A stretch of DNA of 64,000 nucleotides from Candidatus Zixiibacteriota bacterium (GCA_024231855.1 JAAEQD010000243.1:62001-126000); one strand, 5' to 3'; numbered from the stretch's first letter, positions 1 through 9,059 are shown. The notes: generated by a model from the letters alone, not told the origin. Program-made: numbers and translations.

Positions 1-767
1 CGGGCGATCAACTCGATTCAGTATTCACCGATTCAGAGATATTAAGCTTGATGGAATTTATTAGTGGCGGCGGCAATTCGATAATAACCGGCCAGGGTAT
101 AGCCTCGTATTTAGAGGGCGATTCCGTTCTTGAAGATTTTCTGGGCGTTGAATATATTGATTCTTATTCGGGAACAATGGCAGTAACCGGGACGGCGGAT
201 GATCCGATTGGCGATGGTTTAAGTTTTGCTATCGAGGGTGGAAATGGCGCTGATAATCAAGTAGCTCCCGCTATAATCGCTCCAGTATACAATTCGCCGC
301 CGGTGCTTGAGTATTTATCGGGAGGGATTGCCGCGGTTAGACATGTTCACAATAATTCAAAATCCGTGTTTATGGCATTTGGTTTCGAAGCCATATCTTC
401 GGATCTGAATCGCCGGGAATTGCTATCGAGATCATTTGACTGGCTTAGTCAGTCGACATCGGTCGATGATGGTCAATTCTTAATACCCGATAAAATCGCT
501 ATTATAACTAATTACCCTAATCCGTTTAACGCGACCACGACAATAAAACTGACATCTGAATTTAATTCCATTTCAGAGGGAGAAATCGAGATTTATAATC
601 AGCTCGGCCGTCTGGTGCGTAACTTGGTTTTGAAAACAGGACATGATTCCGTAGTATGGGATGGTAGGGATTATACCGGGCATCGGGTTTCGTCGGGAAG
701 ATACTATTATAAATTGAAATCCCAGACATTTAACTCGGACTATCACAGTATGACCCTGCTTAAATAG
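1..767 (+). CDS. C-terminal part of an exported protein with FlgD-like sorting domain (5' end outside window)
   Basis: The frame is open from the first bases of the window, so the start lies upstream; the in-frame ATG at 51 is internal. The visible part begins with a Gly-rich segment (GGGNSIITGQ, then LGVEY) of the kind seen near the C-terminus of secreted multi-domain proteins of FCB-like bacteria. The last 85 or so residues form a FlgD-like sorting domain with NYPNPFNATT, a GRLVRNL turn, SSGRYYYKL and a Lys-ending tail. By analogy with such tails the protein is inferred to be exported and either attached to the surface or released. The catalytic or binding part, if any, is not in the window. 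A sorted selenoprotein gene starts 13 bases downstream, so the two may be co-transcribed. Confidence 0.75.
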   Translation, partial: GDQLDSVFTDSEILSLMEFISGGGNSIITGQGIASYLEGDSVLEDFLGVEYIDSYSGTMAVTGTADDPIGDGLSFAIEGGNGADNQVAPAIIAPVYNSPPVLEYLSGGIAAVRHVHNNSKSVFMAFGFEAISSDLNRRELLSRSFDWLSQSTSVDDGQFLIPDKIAIITNYPNPFNATTTIKLTSEFNSISEGEIEIYNQLGRLVRNLVLKTGHDSVVWDGRDYTGHRVSSGRYYYKLKSQTFNSDYHSMTLLK

Positions 768-779
768 GAAGTGTGAAGT

Positions 780-2792
780 ATGGTTAATATAAAAAATACC
801 GTCAGAGCTTGTTTTGTCCTGACAATATTGGTGATTTTAAGCTCCGTCTCGGCGGCTTCTGATAATATCGATTACATAACCACATTCAATCCGAACATCT
901 TCGCCGAACTCCTCGACTGTGAATATCGGGACGATACAGTGTTTGTCGCGGGTGTCAGCGGATTTACTATTGTCGATGTATCTAATATACTAAATCCGAC
1001 TTATGTTGGCAGATACGTTCCAGAGGGTCATCCTTACAATCGGTATTATCATTTGGCTTTAAGTGATCACGTTGGTTACGGTTTCGCTCGTGAGAATGGA
1101 ATCGCTGTAATCAACTTTGCTAATCCTCGCGATCCGATTTTACTGGATGTTTATAATCCTTATAGAGTGAATTTTGAAGATGGGGTGGTTTATAATAACT
1201 ACCTCTACGCTACCGCCCATTTTCGGGGCATATATATCTTGAGAATTCAGGAGAACGGCAATATAAGTTTATTAGACCAGAAGACTGATAATATCGAAAA
1301 TGCCACCGCGATAAAAATTCTAAACGATCATTTATACTTGGCCGATGGCGCCGGCGGAATTAAGCTATTCAATCTTGATAATCCGGCCGATCCGCTATTT
1401 ATAAGTGCCGTTAATACAAGCTCGGCAGCCCAGGATATTGATTTCTATGGTAATTATGCCGCGGTGGCCGTTGGCGCGCAGGGAGTAGATATTATTGATT
1501 ATAGCGATCCGGAACAGCCGCAGCGTATTGCCAACTTTCAAACTCAAGGATCTGCTTTTAACCTGTCGGTTGAGAATAATCTGGTTTATGTCGCTACCTG
1601 GGACAGGGTACAGGTTATTGATATTTCCGATCCTTTAAATCCCGAACTCGCGGGCTGGGAGGACACTCCAACTAGGGCTATGGGCCTGACAGTTAATAAC
1701 TCGAATATATTCGTAGCTGATTGGGCATTATTAGAGATTTATCGATACGGTTCGGGAAATCAGCGGGATATCTTTATCGAATTTAATTTGATGGATCTGG
1801 GTGATTTACCGGCCGGCAATACTATCGACACTGTTTTTACGATATTCAATACCGGTGGCGGGCAACTGACGATTGATGAGGTTACTTTGTCCAATGCCGA
1901 TTTCGAGTTTTCTCCTCTAAACGCCGTAATTCCCGGTGATGAATCCTTTGATTTTTTTGTATCTTATACCGCGCCCGATGAGGAATATAACTGGTCCAAT
2001 GTTCGGTTTTATTCGGATGATCCCGATGAACCTTTTGTTGATTTAAAAATCACAGCCAACGGCAGTCCCAGGCTGGATATTGGAGATATCGCGCCGGATT
2101 TCGAACTGGAGGATGTAGACGGCTGGACTTACCGGCTATCCGATTATTACGGTAAAGTAGTTTTACTGGCGTTTTTTGCCTCCTGGTGACCGGTATGCGG
2201 TCCGGAGTTTTCGGACATTCAGACTTCTTTCTGGGAAGAATATGATAGAGATGAACTAGTGGTTTTAGGAATTAATCATAATGAAAGTGAAAATACAGTT
2301 AGAAATTTCGCCGATCAATTCGGGATCGAATTTCCACTATTGTTAAGTCATGGTGCATATAATCAATATTCACAGCCAGGCTTAAGTCCTTTTCCGTTGG
2401 ATTACGTAATCGATCGTTTCGGCCGTGTCGCATATTGGAATACTGAATACAATCCTAATATTATAAGAGATGTTATCGATTCGCTTTCAAATCCTACGGA
2501 GAATGAGCAGGACGAGATACTTCTACCGGCAAGCTTTAAACTTTTCCAGAATCATCCCAATCCATTCAACGCCACAACCAAAATCCTTTACGAGCTGACT
2601 AAACCATCCGATATTGAAATTGTCATCTACGATATCCTTGGCCGCAGGGTAGAGACATTTTATAAGCAAAACCAACCGGCCGGCCAGCATTCGGTAATAT
2701 GGCATGCCGGCGATTTGCCATCGGGTATATACTTCTATAAACTGCAGGCCGGGACCTACTCGAATGCACAAAAATGCATTCTTTTAAAATAG
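780..2792 (+). CDS. Secreted thioredoxin-fold selenoprotein (LVIVD propeller, Ig-like, AhpC/TSA-TlpA-like, sorting domain); TGA 2187-2189 read as Sec
   Basis: A conventional reading gives two ORFs (780-2189 and 2259-2792) in the same frame, separated only by one TGA. Reading through gives 670 residues. A signal peptide (residues 1-26, ending SVSAAS) is followed by LVIVD-type beta-propeller repeats (about 40-320) and an Ig-like choice-of-anchor region (about 330-425). A thioredoxin/AhpC-TSA module (about 430-580) and a FlgD-like sorting domain (about 585-670, HPNPFNATT and SGIYFYKL) complete it. The TGA is codon 470, inside FFASW-x-PVCGPE, exactly at the first Cys of the CxxC redox site; C473 is the resolving Cys. 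The cis-Pro loop (SPFPLDYVID) is present after the TGA, so the fold is complete only with readthrough. Inferred role: extracytoplasmic thiol/selenol oxidoreductase. The alternative is a nonsense mutation or a sequencing error at one base. Confidence 0.82.
2187..2217 (+). promoter_or_regulatory. Candidate bacterial SECIS element directly downstream of the UGA
   Basis: After the TGA (2187-2189) a hairpin can form: GTCCG (2200-2204) pairs with CGGAC (2212-2216) around the 7-base loop GAGTTTT. The loop starts 16 bases after the TGA and its first base is G. Known bacterial SECIS elements have a short stem, a small apical loop with G in its first positions and a similar distance from UGA. The stem is only 5 bp and no strong lower stem is visible, so it is a candidate. 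It lies within coding sequence, as expected for SelB-dependent recoding in bacteria. Confidence 0.55.
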
Positions 2793-3044
2793 GATATCAT
2801 TTGCATAAGTTTTAGGGAACCAATTGCATTCTTTATTCGTTAAATAACCTACAATAAGTAATTTCGTTCTTTATTAATGTAGAGTAGTTAATCGGTTAAA
2901 TGAGGTTTATTTAACGTCAAATTGACAAAAAACGGAATATCGATAGATTTGAATTGTATATTCCTCAAGAGGAAAGGCTGGACTGACGATAATTAACTTA
3001 TAGACTGGAGGCAGAATTATAATAATGTTAAAGTTATTATAAAT

Positions 3045-3135
3045 GCCCGATGTGTGAAAAGAATTGCAGGGGTCAATAAACACGATAAACCATTAAACCT
3101 CCTTCAAGGAAATCAGGCTTTTCGCACACTCGGGC
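3045..3135. repeat. Imperfect inverted repeat, 17/18-base arms
   Basis: The arm at 3045-3061 (GCCCGATGTGTGAAAAG) is nearly the reverse complement of 3118-3135 (CTTTTCGCACACTCGGGC). About 56 bases lie between them, and TTTGTTATTTTT follows the right arm. It could be a palindromic repeat or a long terminator-like structure. Confidence 0.5.
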
Positions 3136-3241
3136 TTTGTTATTTTTATCATTTCTTAACCTATTACCCAATAAACACTTAAACAATACAACTATAGCTT
3201 TCGGCTCGCCCCGATTATTCGGCCTATTTAGCTTTTCCGGA

Positions 3242-3257
3242 AGGCATGCCTTTTGCA
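3242..3257 (+). promoter_or_regulatory. Possible sigma-54 (-24/-12) promoter
   Basis: AGGCATGCCTTTTGCA keeps the GG-N10-GC spacing and the TTGCA -12 half of the sigma-54 consensus. It lies 43 bases before the ATG at 3300. It is based on one motif match only, and its GGCATGCC palindrome could also be coincidental. Confidence 0.3.
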
Positions 3258-3299
3258 AATATATTTCTGGAAATCGGCAAAGTGAAAAGGAGGCTGTTT

Positions 3300-3680
3300 A
3301 TGAAATGTTTTTTCCAAGGCTTTACCAGACCCGATGAAGATGATGATGAGCAGTTCAACGGTTATGTTAGTTTTGTTATACCAGGTATTGGCATTAAATT
3401 CAGGGGGCAATACAAGGGCGATTCGGAAGAGTGCGAATATGCCAGCCTACTGGCGCTTCTTGAGTTCATAGAACTGAATTCACATCTTTTTGTCGATAAG
3501 CGAATCGAGATTTTCGGCAATAATTTTGATATAGTCAGCCAGGTCAATTCGCAAGAACAGCCTTCATCCGAACTCGAACAGTTTTGCAGCCTTGCTCAAA
3601 GCTACAAGAAAAAATTCCCCTTTGTCCTTGATTGGATTCCAACCGAGGAAAATATGGCTCAGGACGGCCTGTCTATATGA
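3300..3680 (+). CDS. Small RNase H-fold-like protein, probably without full catalytic site
   Basis: 126 residues from ATG 3300, preceded by a strong AAGGAGG site at 3287-3293; longer upstream starts have none. The pattern resembles the RNase HI fold: N-terminal beta strands, a helix beginning EECEYASLLALLEFI, a strand RIEIFGNNFDIVSQV, and a C-terminal WIPTEENMAQDGL resembling the final N-x-x-x-D-x-L helix. In RNase HI the four acidic catalytic residues sit in these elements. Here the helix Glu and the last Asp seem kept, but the first strand and the GNN position lack clear Asp, so activity is doubtful. A nucleic-acid-binding or structural role is possible. This is recognition by pattern, not a firm family assignment. 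Confidence 0.55.
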   Translation: MKCFFQGFTRPDEDDDEQFNGYVSFVIPGIGIKFRGQYKGDSEECEYASLLALLEFIELNSHLFVDKRIEIFGNNFDIVSQVNSQEQPSSELEQFCSLAQSYKKKFPFVLDWIPTEENMAQDGLSI

Positions 3681-3744
3681 TTTTAAAACGAGATTCGTAT
3701 CTAAATGGGGGTCTGATAATGGCCCTTATTTTTATATATATCAA

Positions 3745-3774
3745 TTGACTATGAACCGGATTCTGCTATATTAT
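3745..3774 (+). promoter_or_regulatory. Sigma-70-type promoter of the M14 peptidase gene
   Basis: TTGACT (3745-3750), 18-base spacer, TATTAT (3769-3774), 62 bases before ATG 3836. Confidence 0.55.
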
Positions 3775-3835
3775 AGACGTGAGGGAAACAAATCTTCGTG
3801 AAACTGATTTATTCAATATAGGCAAAGGAGACGTG

Positions 3836-6097
3836 ATGAAAAGATTGTTATTATGCGCTTTGGTGACATTAATGCTAATTATCCCGGCCTCGATTATTCA
3901 GGCTTCTGATAATCCCTCATTAGTCAGAGTTTATCTTATTGATAAGACGGATCTTTCAAAGCTTTCCGGTCTCCATCTCGATATCGCCTATATTACAGAT
4001 GATTACGCGGAAATAGTCGCCTATCCCGAGAATATCGATGAGATTATCCGGGGCGGCTTCCATTATGAGATTGTCCACGATGATTTAGTCGCGTTCTACC
4101 AGAGCCGCAATCCTCTAAACACAACTATGGGCGGCTTTTTAACTTTCTCGGAAATCCTCGATACGGTGGATGCCCTTCAGGCGGCCTACCCCGATTTGGT
4201 GTCCGAGCGATTTTCAATAGGCACGTCCTGGGAGGAGAGAGACCTGTGGGTGTTTAAAATTTCGGATAATGTCGATGTCGATGAGGATGAGCCGGAAGTT
4301 TTCTATAATTCCCTGATCCACGCCCGCGAGCCCGCCAGCTGGTCATGGCAGCTTCATTATATTACCTGGCTTCTGACAAATTACGGCTCGGATGATGAGG
4401 CTACCGAAATCGTCGATGGTCGGGAATTATTCTTCTTGCCTGTATTCAATCCTGATGGCTACGAATATAATCGTCAAAGCAATCCCAACGGCGGCGGTAT
4501 GTGGCGCAAAAATCGCCGATCCGGAGGCGGTGTCGATCTCAATCGTAACTGGGGCTATATGTGGGGCTATGATGATGACGGTTCATCGCCTTACCCTAAT
4601 GATCAGACTTATCGTGGGCCATCGGACTTCTCCGAACCCGAAACACAGGCGGTCAGGGATTTTATCTATGAGCGCGATTTTCAATTCATTTTAAATGCCC
4701 ATTGCTATGGCAACTGGGTTTTATATCCCTTTAGCTACGATGGATCTTATACGCCTGACCATAGCACTTATGTAGCCCTGGGCGATTCGGCGGAAATTCT
4801 AACCGATTACATCGCGGGAACGGCAGGGGAGACATTGCAATATTACGCCAATGGTGAATCCACCGATTGGCAGTATGGCATGATGGGAATATTCTCGATC
4901 GTTACCGAAACCGGCTCAGGTCAGGATGGTTTTTGGCCGTCGGAGTATCGAATTCCGCAATTAAATGAACAGATGCTTCCCATGGGCAAATTTATCTCGC
5001 AGGTGGTTGGCAATATCCGGGCTATCGCGCCGCCGACCGCTCCGGTTCTCGACCCGATCGGCGATCTCGACACGAATACGTTCACCATCACCTGGAATCA
5101 CGATGATGAGGAAAATCCGGCGGTTGCTTATGAGCTTATCGAAAAGTCCGGTTTCACGAGACTTGAAGACGATTTCGAATCCGGTTCCGATGTCTGGACA
5201 CTCGATGGTTTCGAAATAACCTATTATCGTTCTTATTCAGGAGATTACAGTCTTTATTCGGGCGGCGGGAATAGTTATCATGGCTACGCGAATATGGCCG
5301 ATCCGATCACAGTGGAAGAAGGCGATGAGCTTACACTGTATGCCTGGTATGATATCGAATCCGATTATGATTATGCCTATATCGATCTTTCTACTGACGG
5401 CGGAGCGACCTATTCGCCGATTGCCGGTAATATAACCACTAATTACAATCCTCACGGCAACAACAGGGGTAACGGTATCACCGGCTCATCGGATTATCAA
5501 TGGGTTGAAGGTGTATTTCCGCTGGATGATTACGTGGGGATGACCGTGAACATAAAATTCAGCTATATCACTGATGGCGCCGTTTCCGATGAGGGTATTT
5601 ACTTCGATGATGTTTACCCGGTTGAATCCTTCGAAAATATCGTTGTTTTATCATCGGATATTACAGAAAATTCATATCTGATAGAAGATCACATCGGGGG
5701 CTCTTATTTCTACCAGGTAAGGGCCAGGGATGCCGAGGACCAATGGTCGACTTATTCCAACCGCGAGGAGGCTATAGTTGAAGGTCCAGTAGGAATTTCA
5801 GATCTGTCGAGTATCCCATCGGAATTCAACCTGTTCCAGAATTACCCGAATCCTTTCAATGCTCAAACCGAGATTTCATTTAACCTGGCCTCGCCGGGCA
5901 ATGTTGAGCTAGAGATATTCGATATCTCCGGCCGATTGGTCAGGACTTTAATTAGCGCTGAAATGGGAAGCGGGTACCATCAGGTAATATGGGACGGCAC
6001 GAACAATCAACAAACTGTTGTTTCATCCGGTATCTATTTCTACAAGCTATCCACTGCTGATAAATCCTCGACTAAAGGAATGGCGTTGCTTAAATAG
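3836..6097 (+). CDS. Exported M14-family zinc carboxypeptidase with FlgD-like sorting domain
   Basis: 753 residues from ATG 3836, chosen because AAAGGAG precedes it and a clean signal peptide follows (MKRLLLC...IIQASDN). The peptidase domain spans about 105-400. Zinc ligands are visible as His162-Ala-Arg-Glu165 and His289 (LNAHCYGN). The substrate-binding DLNRNW motif and catalytic Glu358 (VTETGSG) are present. A fibronectin-like and jelly-roll-like region follows (about 405-650), then a C-terminal sorting domain with NYPNPFNAQT, SGRLVRTL and SGIYFYKL. It should remove C-terminal residues from peptides outside the cytoplasm, probably at the cell surface. Complete active site, no anomaly. Confidence 0.9.
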   Translation: MKRLLLCALVTLMLIIPASIIQASDNPSLVRVYLIDKTDLSKLSGLHLDIAYITDDYAEIVAYPENIDEIIRGGFHYEIVHDDLVAFYQSRNPLNTTMGGFLTFSEILDTVDALQAAYPDLVSERFSIGTSWEERDLWVFKISDNVDVDEDEPEVFYNSLIHAREPASWSWQLHYITWLLTNYGSDDEATEIVDGRELFFLPVFNPDGYEYNRQSNPNGGGMWRKNRRSGGGVDLNRNWGYMWGYDDDGSSPYPNDQTYRGPSDFSEPETQAVRDFIYERDFQFILNAHCYGNWVLYPFSYDGSYTPDHSTYVALGDSAEILTDYIAGTAGETLQYYANGESTDWQYGMMGIFSIVTETGSGQDGFWPSEYRIPQLNEQMLPMGKFISQVVGNIRAIAPPTAPVLDPIGDLDTNTFTITWNHDDEENPAVAYELIEKSGFTRLEDDFESGSDVWTLDGFEITYYRSYSGDYSLYSGGGNSYHGYANMADPITVEEGDELTLYAWYDIESDYDYAYIDLSTDGGATYSPIAGNITTNYNPHGNNRGNGITGSSDYQWVEGVFPLDDYVGMTVNIKFSYITDGAVSDEGIYFDDVYPVESFENIVVLSSDITENSYLIEDHIGGSYFYQVRARDAEDQWSTYSNREEAIVEGPVGISDLSSIPSEFNLFQNYPNPFNAQTEISFNLASPGNVELEIFDISGRLVRTLISAEMGSGYHQVIWDGTNNQQTVVSSGIYFYKLSTADKSSTKGMALLK

Positions 6098-6214
6098 GCA
6101 GCTTCACGATTCTGATAGATAATTACCGGCTGGGTTTGGATTTAATTGAACTGATCCAAGCTCGGCCTATTATTTGGTTGTCTGGACGTTATTTTTACAT
6201 TATGATTAATTGAG

Positions 6215-7198
6215 ATGAATGCGTTTTCGAAAATAAGTCGCTTCTACCTTTTTCATGGCGAGGATGAATACACCAAGATGAAGAAGGTTAAGGACCTGAT
6301 CAATTCCGTTATTCAGAAAGGCTTCGAGGATTTCGATTATCACTATTTCGAAAGCCGCGGTCTCGATATGCCGACGCTTATCAACGCCGCATCATCGCCA
6401 CCATTTGGCTCGCCTATAAGGGTAGTGTTATTGCGAAATGTCGATAAAGTTTCTCCAAAAGGCCAGACTTTGCTTATGAAGTTTATAGAATCGATTCCTG
6501 AATATACAACATTGGTTTTGACCAGTGGAAAATTGGAGCCAAAAGACAAAAAGAAAAAGATTTTCAAAGCTTTGTTGGCCCATAAAAAAGATTGTATTGA
6601 ATTCGCCGAACCCACGCCGGAGAAAGCCTTGATTTTACTCGAGCAAACTGCCAAGGACCTCCAAATAGATATAACCCGCGAGGCGCTTGAATATCTGGTC
6701 GAAACAATTGGCTGTAAAGTCGGTATATTAGAGCAGGAGATCAACAAGCTGGCAATTTATGCCGGTAATGATACAGTAATAGGCGAGGGAGATGTGGCTC
6801 AATTGATCGGCGCCGGCACCATGGGTACAGTCGTCGATTTGCCCGTAAAAATCGCCCGGGGAGAAATAGCCGACGCTATTAAGTTACTGCATCATTTGCA
6901 GTTAACAAAGCAAGGTGAGGGCACGATCTTGTTTCGAATTAAAGACTTTTTCCTGAAACTAAACATGGCTAAGACCACAAACGTGCCATCATATATTTTG
7001 GCCAAGAATTTTCGGCTTCTGAAAAAGACTTCCGATGCCCTGGTTCAGATAGCCCCACGACTATCTTTTTCTTGCCTAATTAATTGTTTGCATTATATTT
7101 ATGAGAGCGAAATAAGTTTGAAATCGGCCGGTTTGAAAAAAAATATTATTCTTATCGATTTAGTTTCCCGCTTAGGAGTCGAGGTTAATAGGGAATAA
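6215..7198 (+). CDS. holA: DNA polymerase III subunit delta
   Basis: 327 residues, normal length for HolA. The N-terminus FYLFHGEDEYTKMKKV is the usual start, followed by RVVLLRNVDKVSPKG and the GCKVGILEQEINKLAIYAG segment typical of the delta AAA+-like lid region. The subunit opens the beta sliding clamp as part of the clamp loader. The ATG at 6215 sits 117 bases after the M14 gene with only a weak upstream signal. The sigma factor gene follows after 33 bases, so the two may share a transcript. Confidence 0.9.
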   Translation: MNAFSKISRFYLFHGEDEYTKMKKVKDLINSVIQKGFEDFDYHYFESRGLDMPTLINAASSPPFGSPIRVVLLRNVDKVSPKGQTLLMKFIESIPEYTTLVLTSGKLEPKDKKKKIFKALLAHKKDCIEFAEPTPEKALILLEQTAKDLQIDITREALEYLVETIGCKVGILEQEINKLAIYAGNDTVIGEGDVAQLIGAGTMGTVVDLPVKIARGEIADAIKLLHHLQLTKQGEGTILFRIKDFFLKLNMAKTTNVPSYILAKNFRLLKKTSDALVQIAPRLSFSCLINCLHYIYESEISLKSAGLKKNIILIDLVSRLGVEVNRE

Positions 7199-7231
7199 AA
7201 ACCAATCTGGATTGTATAATAGACTGAGCGT

Positions 7232-7822
7232 ATGGACAATAAAAAGAAAGATGAAGATCAGGTAACTATCGAACGCGTTTTAGCGGGTGATGTAAAAGCG
7301 TTTGAAGTCCTGGTCAATAAGTATCAGAAGAAGATTTACTTTTTGGCGTTAAGAATGACTAAGAACCACGATGTTGCGGATGAGTTAGCCCAGGAGAGCT
7401 TTGTGAGAGCATATATGTCATTATCGGGTTTTCAGACAGGCCGAAGCTTTTACACCTGGCTCTACAGGATTGCTGTTAACCAAGTTCTCAACTATCTCAA
7501 GCATAAAAGTTTCACGGTTTCACTGGATAGCCCGTCCGGAAGGACTTATTTGGAAAGTATTCCACATAGCCCCGACCAATTAAGCCGTTTGGTGAATCAG
7601 GAGCAAATGGAAGTTTTTCAGGCTGCTTTGGATAAACTTCCATCGCCTCAGAAGACGATTTTTTTATTGAAGACATACGAGGAGTTTTCTTACGAGGAAA
7701 TATCAAAAATAGTAGGATGTTCGGTTGGTACAGTGATGTCGCGCCTTTTCAGGGCCAGAGCCAAACTCAGGAATGCACTGAAACAAACCGATAAAAGGAA
7801 AAATGGCAAACTGCAGAAATAA
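7232..7822 (+). CDS. ECF-type RNA polymerase sigma factor (RpoE/SigW-like)
   Basis: 196 residues. Region 2 is recognisable from FEVLVNKYQKKIYFLALRM through DELAQESFVRAYMSL to FYTWLYRIAVNQVLNYL. Region 4 carries LPSPQKTIFLLKTYEEFSYEEISKIVGCSVGTVMSRLFRARAKL (split here only by description) with its helix-turn-helix. It directs RNA polymerase to stress or envelope promoters. The next gene overlaps by 20 bases and encodes a membrane protein with a zinc-binding anti-sigma signature, so this is a sigma/anti-sigma pair. A -10-like TATAAT lies at 7216-7221. Confidence 0.9.
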   Translation: MDNKKKDEDQVTIERVLAGDVKAFEVLVNKYQKKIYFLALRMTKNHDVADELAQESFVRAYMSLSGFQTGRSFYTWLYRIAVNQVLNYLKHKSFTVSLDSPSGRTYLESIPHSPDQLSRLVNQEQMEVFQAALDKLPSPQKTIFLLKTYEEFSYEEISKIVGCSVGTVMSRLFRARAKLRNALKQTDKRKNGKLQK

Positions 7823-8813
7823 AAAATTAATAGGCCCTTATATCGATGGGCATCTTGGCGAATGTGAATGGCTTGATGAGCATATCGCCGAGTGCGCGGA
7901 ATGTTTAGCTGAATATGAATCAGTTCAGCACATTTCACATCTTTCTCAAAAAGCTGATTTTTCGCCGCCTGAAAGCAGTTACTGGAATAAGTTCGGAACC
8001 AGGGTGATCGCACGAATCGCGGCCAGACCCAGGCCTAGACCACGCCGTTATGGCAGAATTTTCGATTCAATATTCGCAAATAGGCTTGCCGTCAGACTGG
8101 TAACTCCGCTGATGGTGGTTTTAATAACGGTTCTGGCTGTGAAAACTTTCGTCCCGCTCGGAAATTTACAGACTCCATCTACCGAACAGAGAGCTTCGTC
8201 GCCGATTATGAACGGATCCGGGGAAGCCGAGATCGTTAATTCAGACAATCCAACCGACGAAAGCGAAGCTATTCCGGAAATAATCGACCAGGCCGATCCA
8301 GAGATAATCCAGATTGTGAACCAACCGGAAACCGAGGATATTTCGCCTGAGGTCAAGCCTGCCGTGGTCGAAGTGATTCCAGTATACGATGCTGGTACTA
8401 TTCCCGTAGTTGAGGTGGAAAAATCTGAGTTGGATAATACTGAAATAGAGTCATCCCGCGATTTCGTGCATGAGTATTTGAGCCGTCGCCCTTTGAAAAC
8501 ATCCCGAAGTAAGGTCTCCGGTTTGGTAACCGGCGCCTGGTCGAATATGGCTGCTGATCTGAGACCGGCCGCCTTTAACACGGACCAGGTTATCATGTTT
8601 CAAATCCTGTCCGGTTCTAATCCCAGCCTGGCTCCTCTTTCATCTTATCATGAAGCTGCCGGGAAGTTTTTTGCTCCCAGAATCTCTACTTCGCGAAACC
8701 TGTTTGAACTCGACGTTACAAATAGATGGGGCTATGCCAGTGGTGATGATAATTTCAATGAGGAAAGACTTCGCCATTTAAAGCTTGAACTTGATCTGAT
8801 GAGAGATAAATAG
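7803..8813 (+). CDS. Membrane anti-sigma factor with zinc-binding N-terminus
   Basis: 336 residues, overlapping the sigma gene. The N-terminal motif DEHIAECAECLAEY gives the H-x3-C-x2-C arrangement of zinc-associated anti-sigma domains. One transmembrane helix follows at about 92-115 (TPLMVVLITVLAVKTFV). The rest is an acidic, Pro/Glu/Ile-rich presumably periplasmic stretch (about 120-220) and a C-terminal region without recognisable domain. It should hold the ECF sigma factor at the membrane and release it on an envelope signal. The extracytoplasmic sensor part is not a family I recognise. Confidence 0.8.
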   Translation: MANCRNKKLIGPYIDGHLGECEWLDEHIAECAECLAEYESVQHISHLSQKADFSPPESSYWNKFGTRVIARIAARPRPRPRRYGRIFDSIFANRLAVRLVTPLMVVLITVLAVKTFVPLGNLQTPSTEQRASSPIMNGSGEAEIVNSDNPTDESEAIPEIIDQADPEIIQIVNQPETEDISPEVKPAVVEVIPVYDAGTIPVVEVEKSELDNTEIESSRDFVHEYLSRRPLKTSRSKVSGLVTGAWSNMAADLRPAAFNTDQVIMFQILSGSNPSLAPLSSYHEAAGKFFAPRISTSRNLFELDVTNRWGYASGDDNFNEERLRHLKLELDLMRDK

Positions 8814-8911
8814 GGACTTTTAAGGTTGATTGATAATACCTGAAAAGCATAAAAGATTATCCCGGGCCGATTGGTTTTGGAGCTCCCGATTATTCCAGCC
8901 GGCCTGGCTTT

Positions 8912-8940
8912 AGGGGTAGATTAATATCTGCCCCTTTTTT
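8912..8940 (+). terminator. Rho-independent terminator after the anti-sigma gene
   Basis: AGGGGTAGAT (8912-8921) pairs with ATCTGCCCCT (8926-8935), with one G-U pair and a 4-base loop, followed by a run of T to 8940. Confidence 0.85.
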
Positions 8941-8992
8941 CTTGATTATCGAATTCAAATCGAAAATATTTTCATTTAATACGTTAAAGTAT

Positions 8993-9021
8993 TTGCCTTA
9001 AATGTAATAATTATATATATT
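8993..9021 (+). promoter_or_regulatory. Sigma-70-type promoter of the pgs operon
   Basis: TTGCCT (8993-8998), 17-base spacer, TATATT (9016-9021), 39 bases before the pgsB start and just after the preceding terminator. Confidence 0.5.
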
Positions 9022-9059
9022 GAGAATCCTGAGGAGAGAGGAGCCAGAAAGAAATATCT

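Larger units (their letters stand above)
2793..3299. other. AT-rich intergenic region with possible promoter and inverted repeat
   Basis: No convincing gene. A sigma-70-like promoter may lie at 2922-2949 (TTGACA, 16 bases, TAGATT). A long imperfect inverted repeat follows at 3045-3135. A sigma-54-like site sits at 3242-3257, just before the next gene. Small ORFs on both strands at 3073-3410 overlap the repeat and have no homology-like features, so I do not call them. Confidence 0.5.

Noticed and set aside
2187..2189. TGA read as Trp or Gly through a different genetic code
   Set aside because: Many genes here end in TGA with a new gene starting at once (for example at 3678-3680, 10230-10232 and 57128-57130), so TGA is a working stop codon.
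3073..3410. Small ORFs on both strands in the 3.1-3.4 kb gap
   Set aside because: They overlap the inverted repeat or the start of the RNase H-like gene, lack ribosome sites and show no protein-like pattern.
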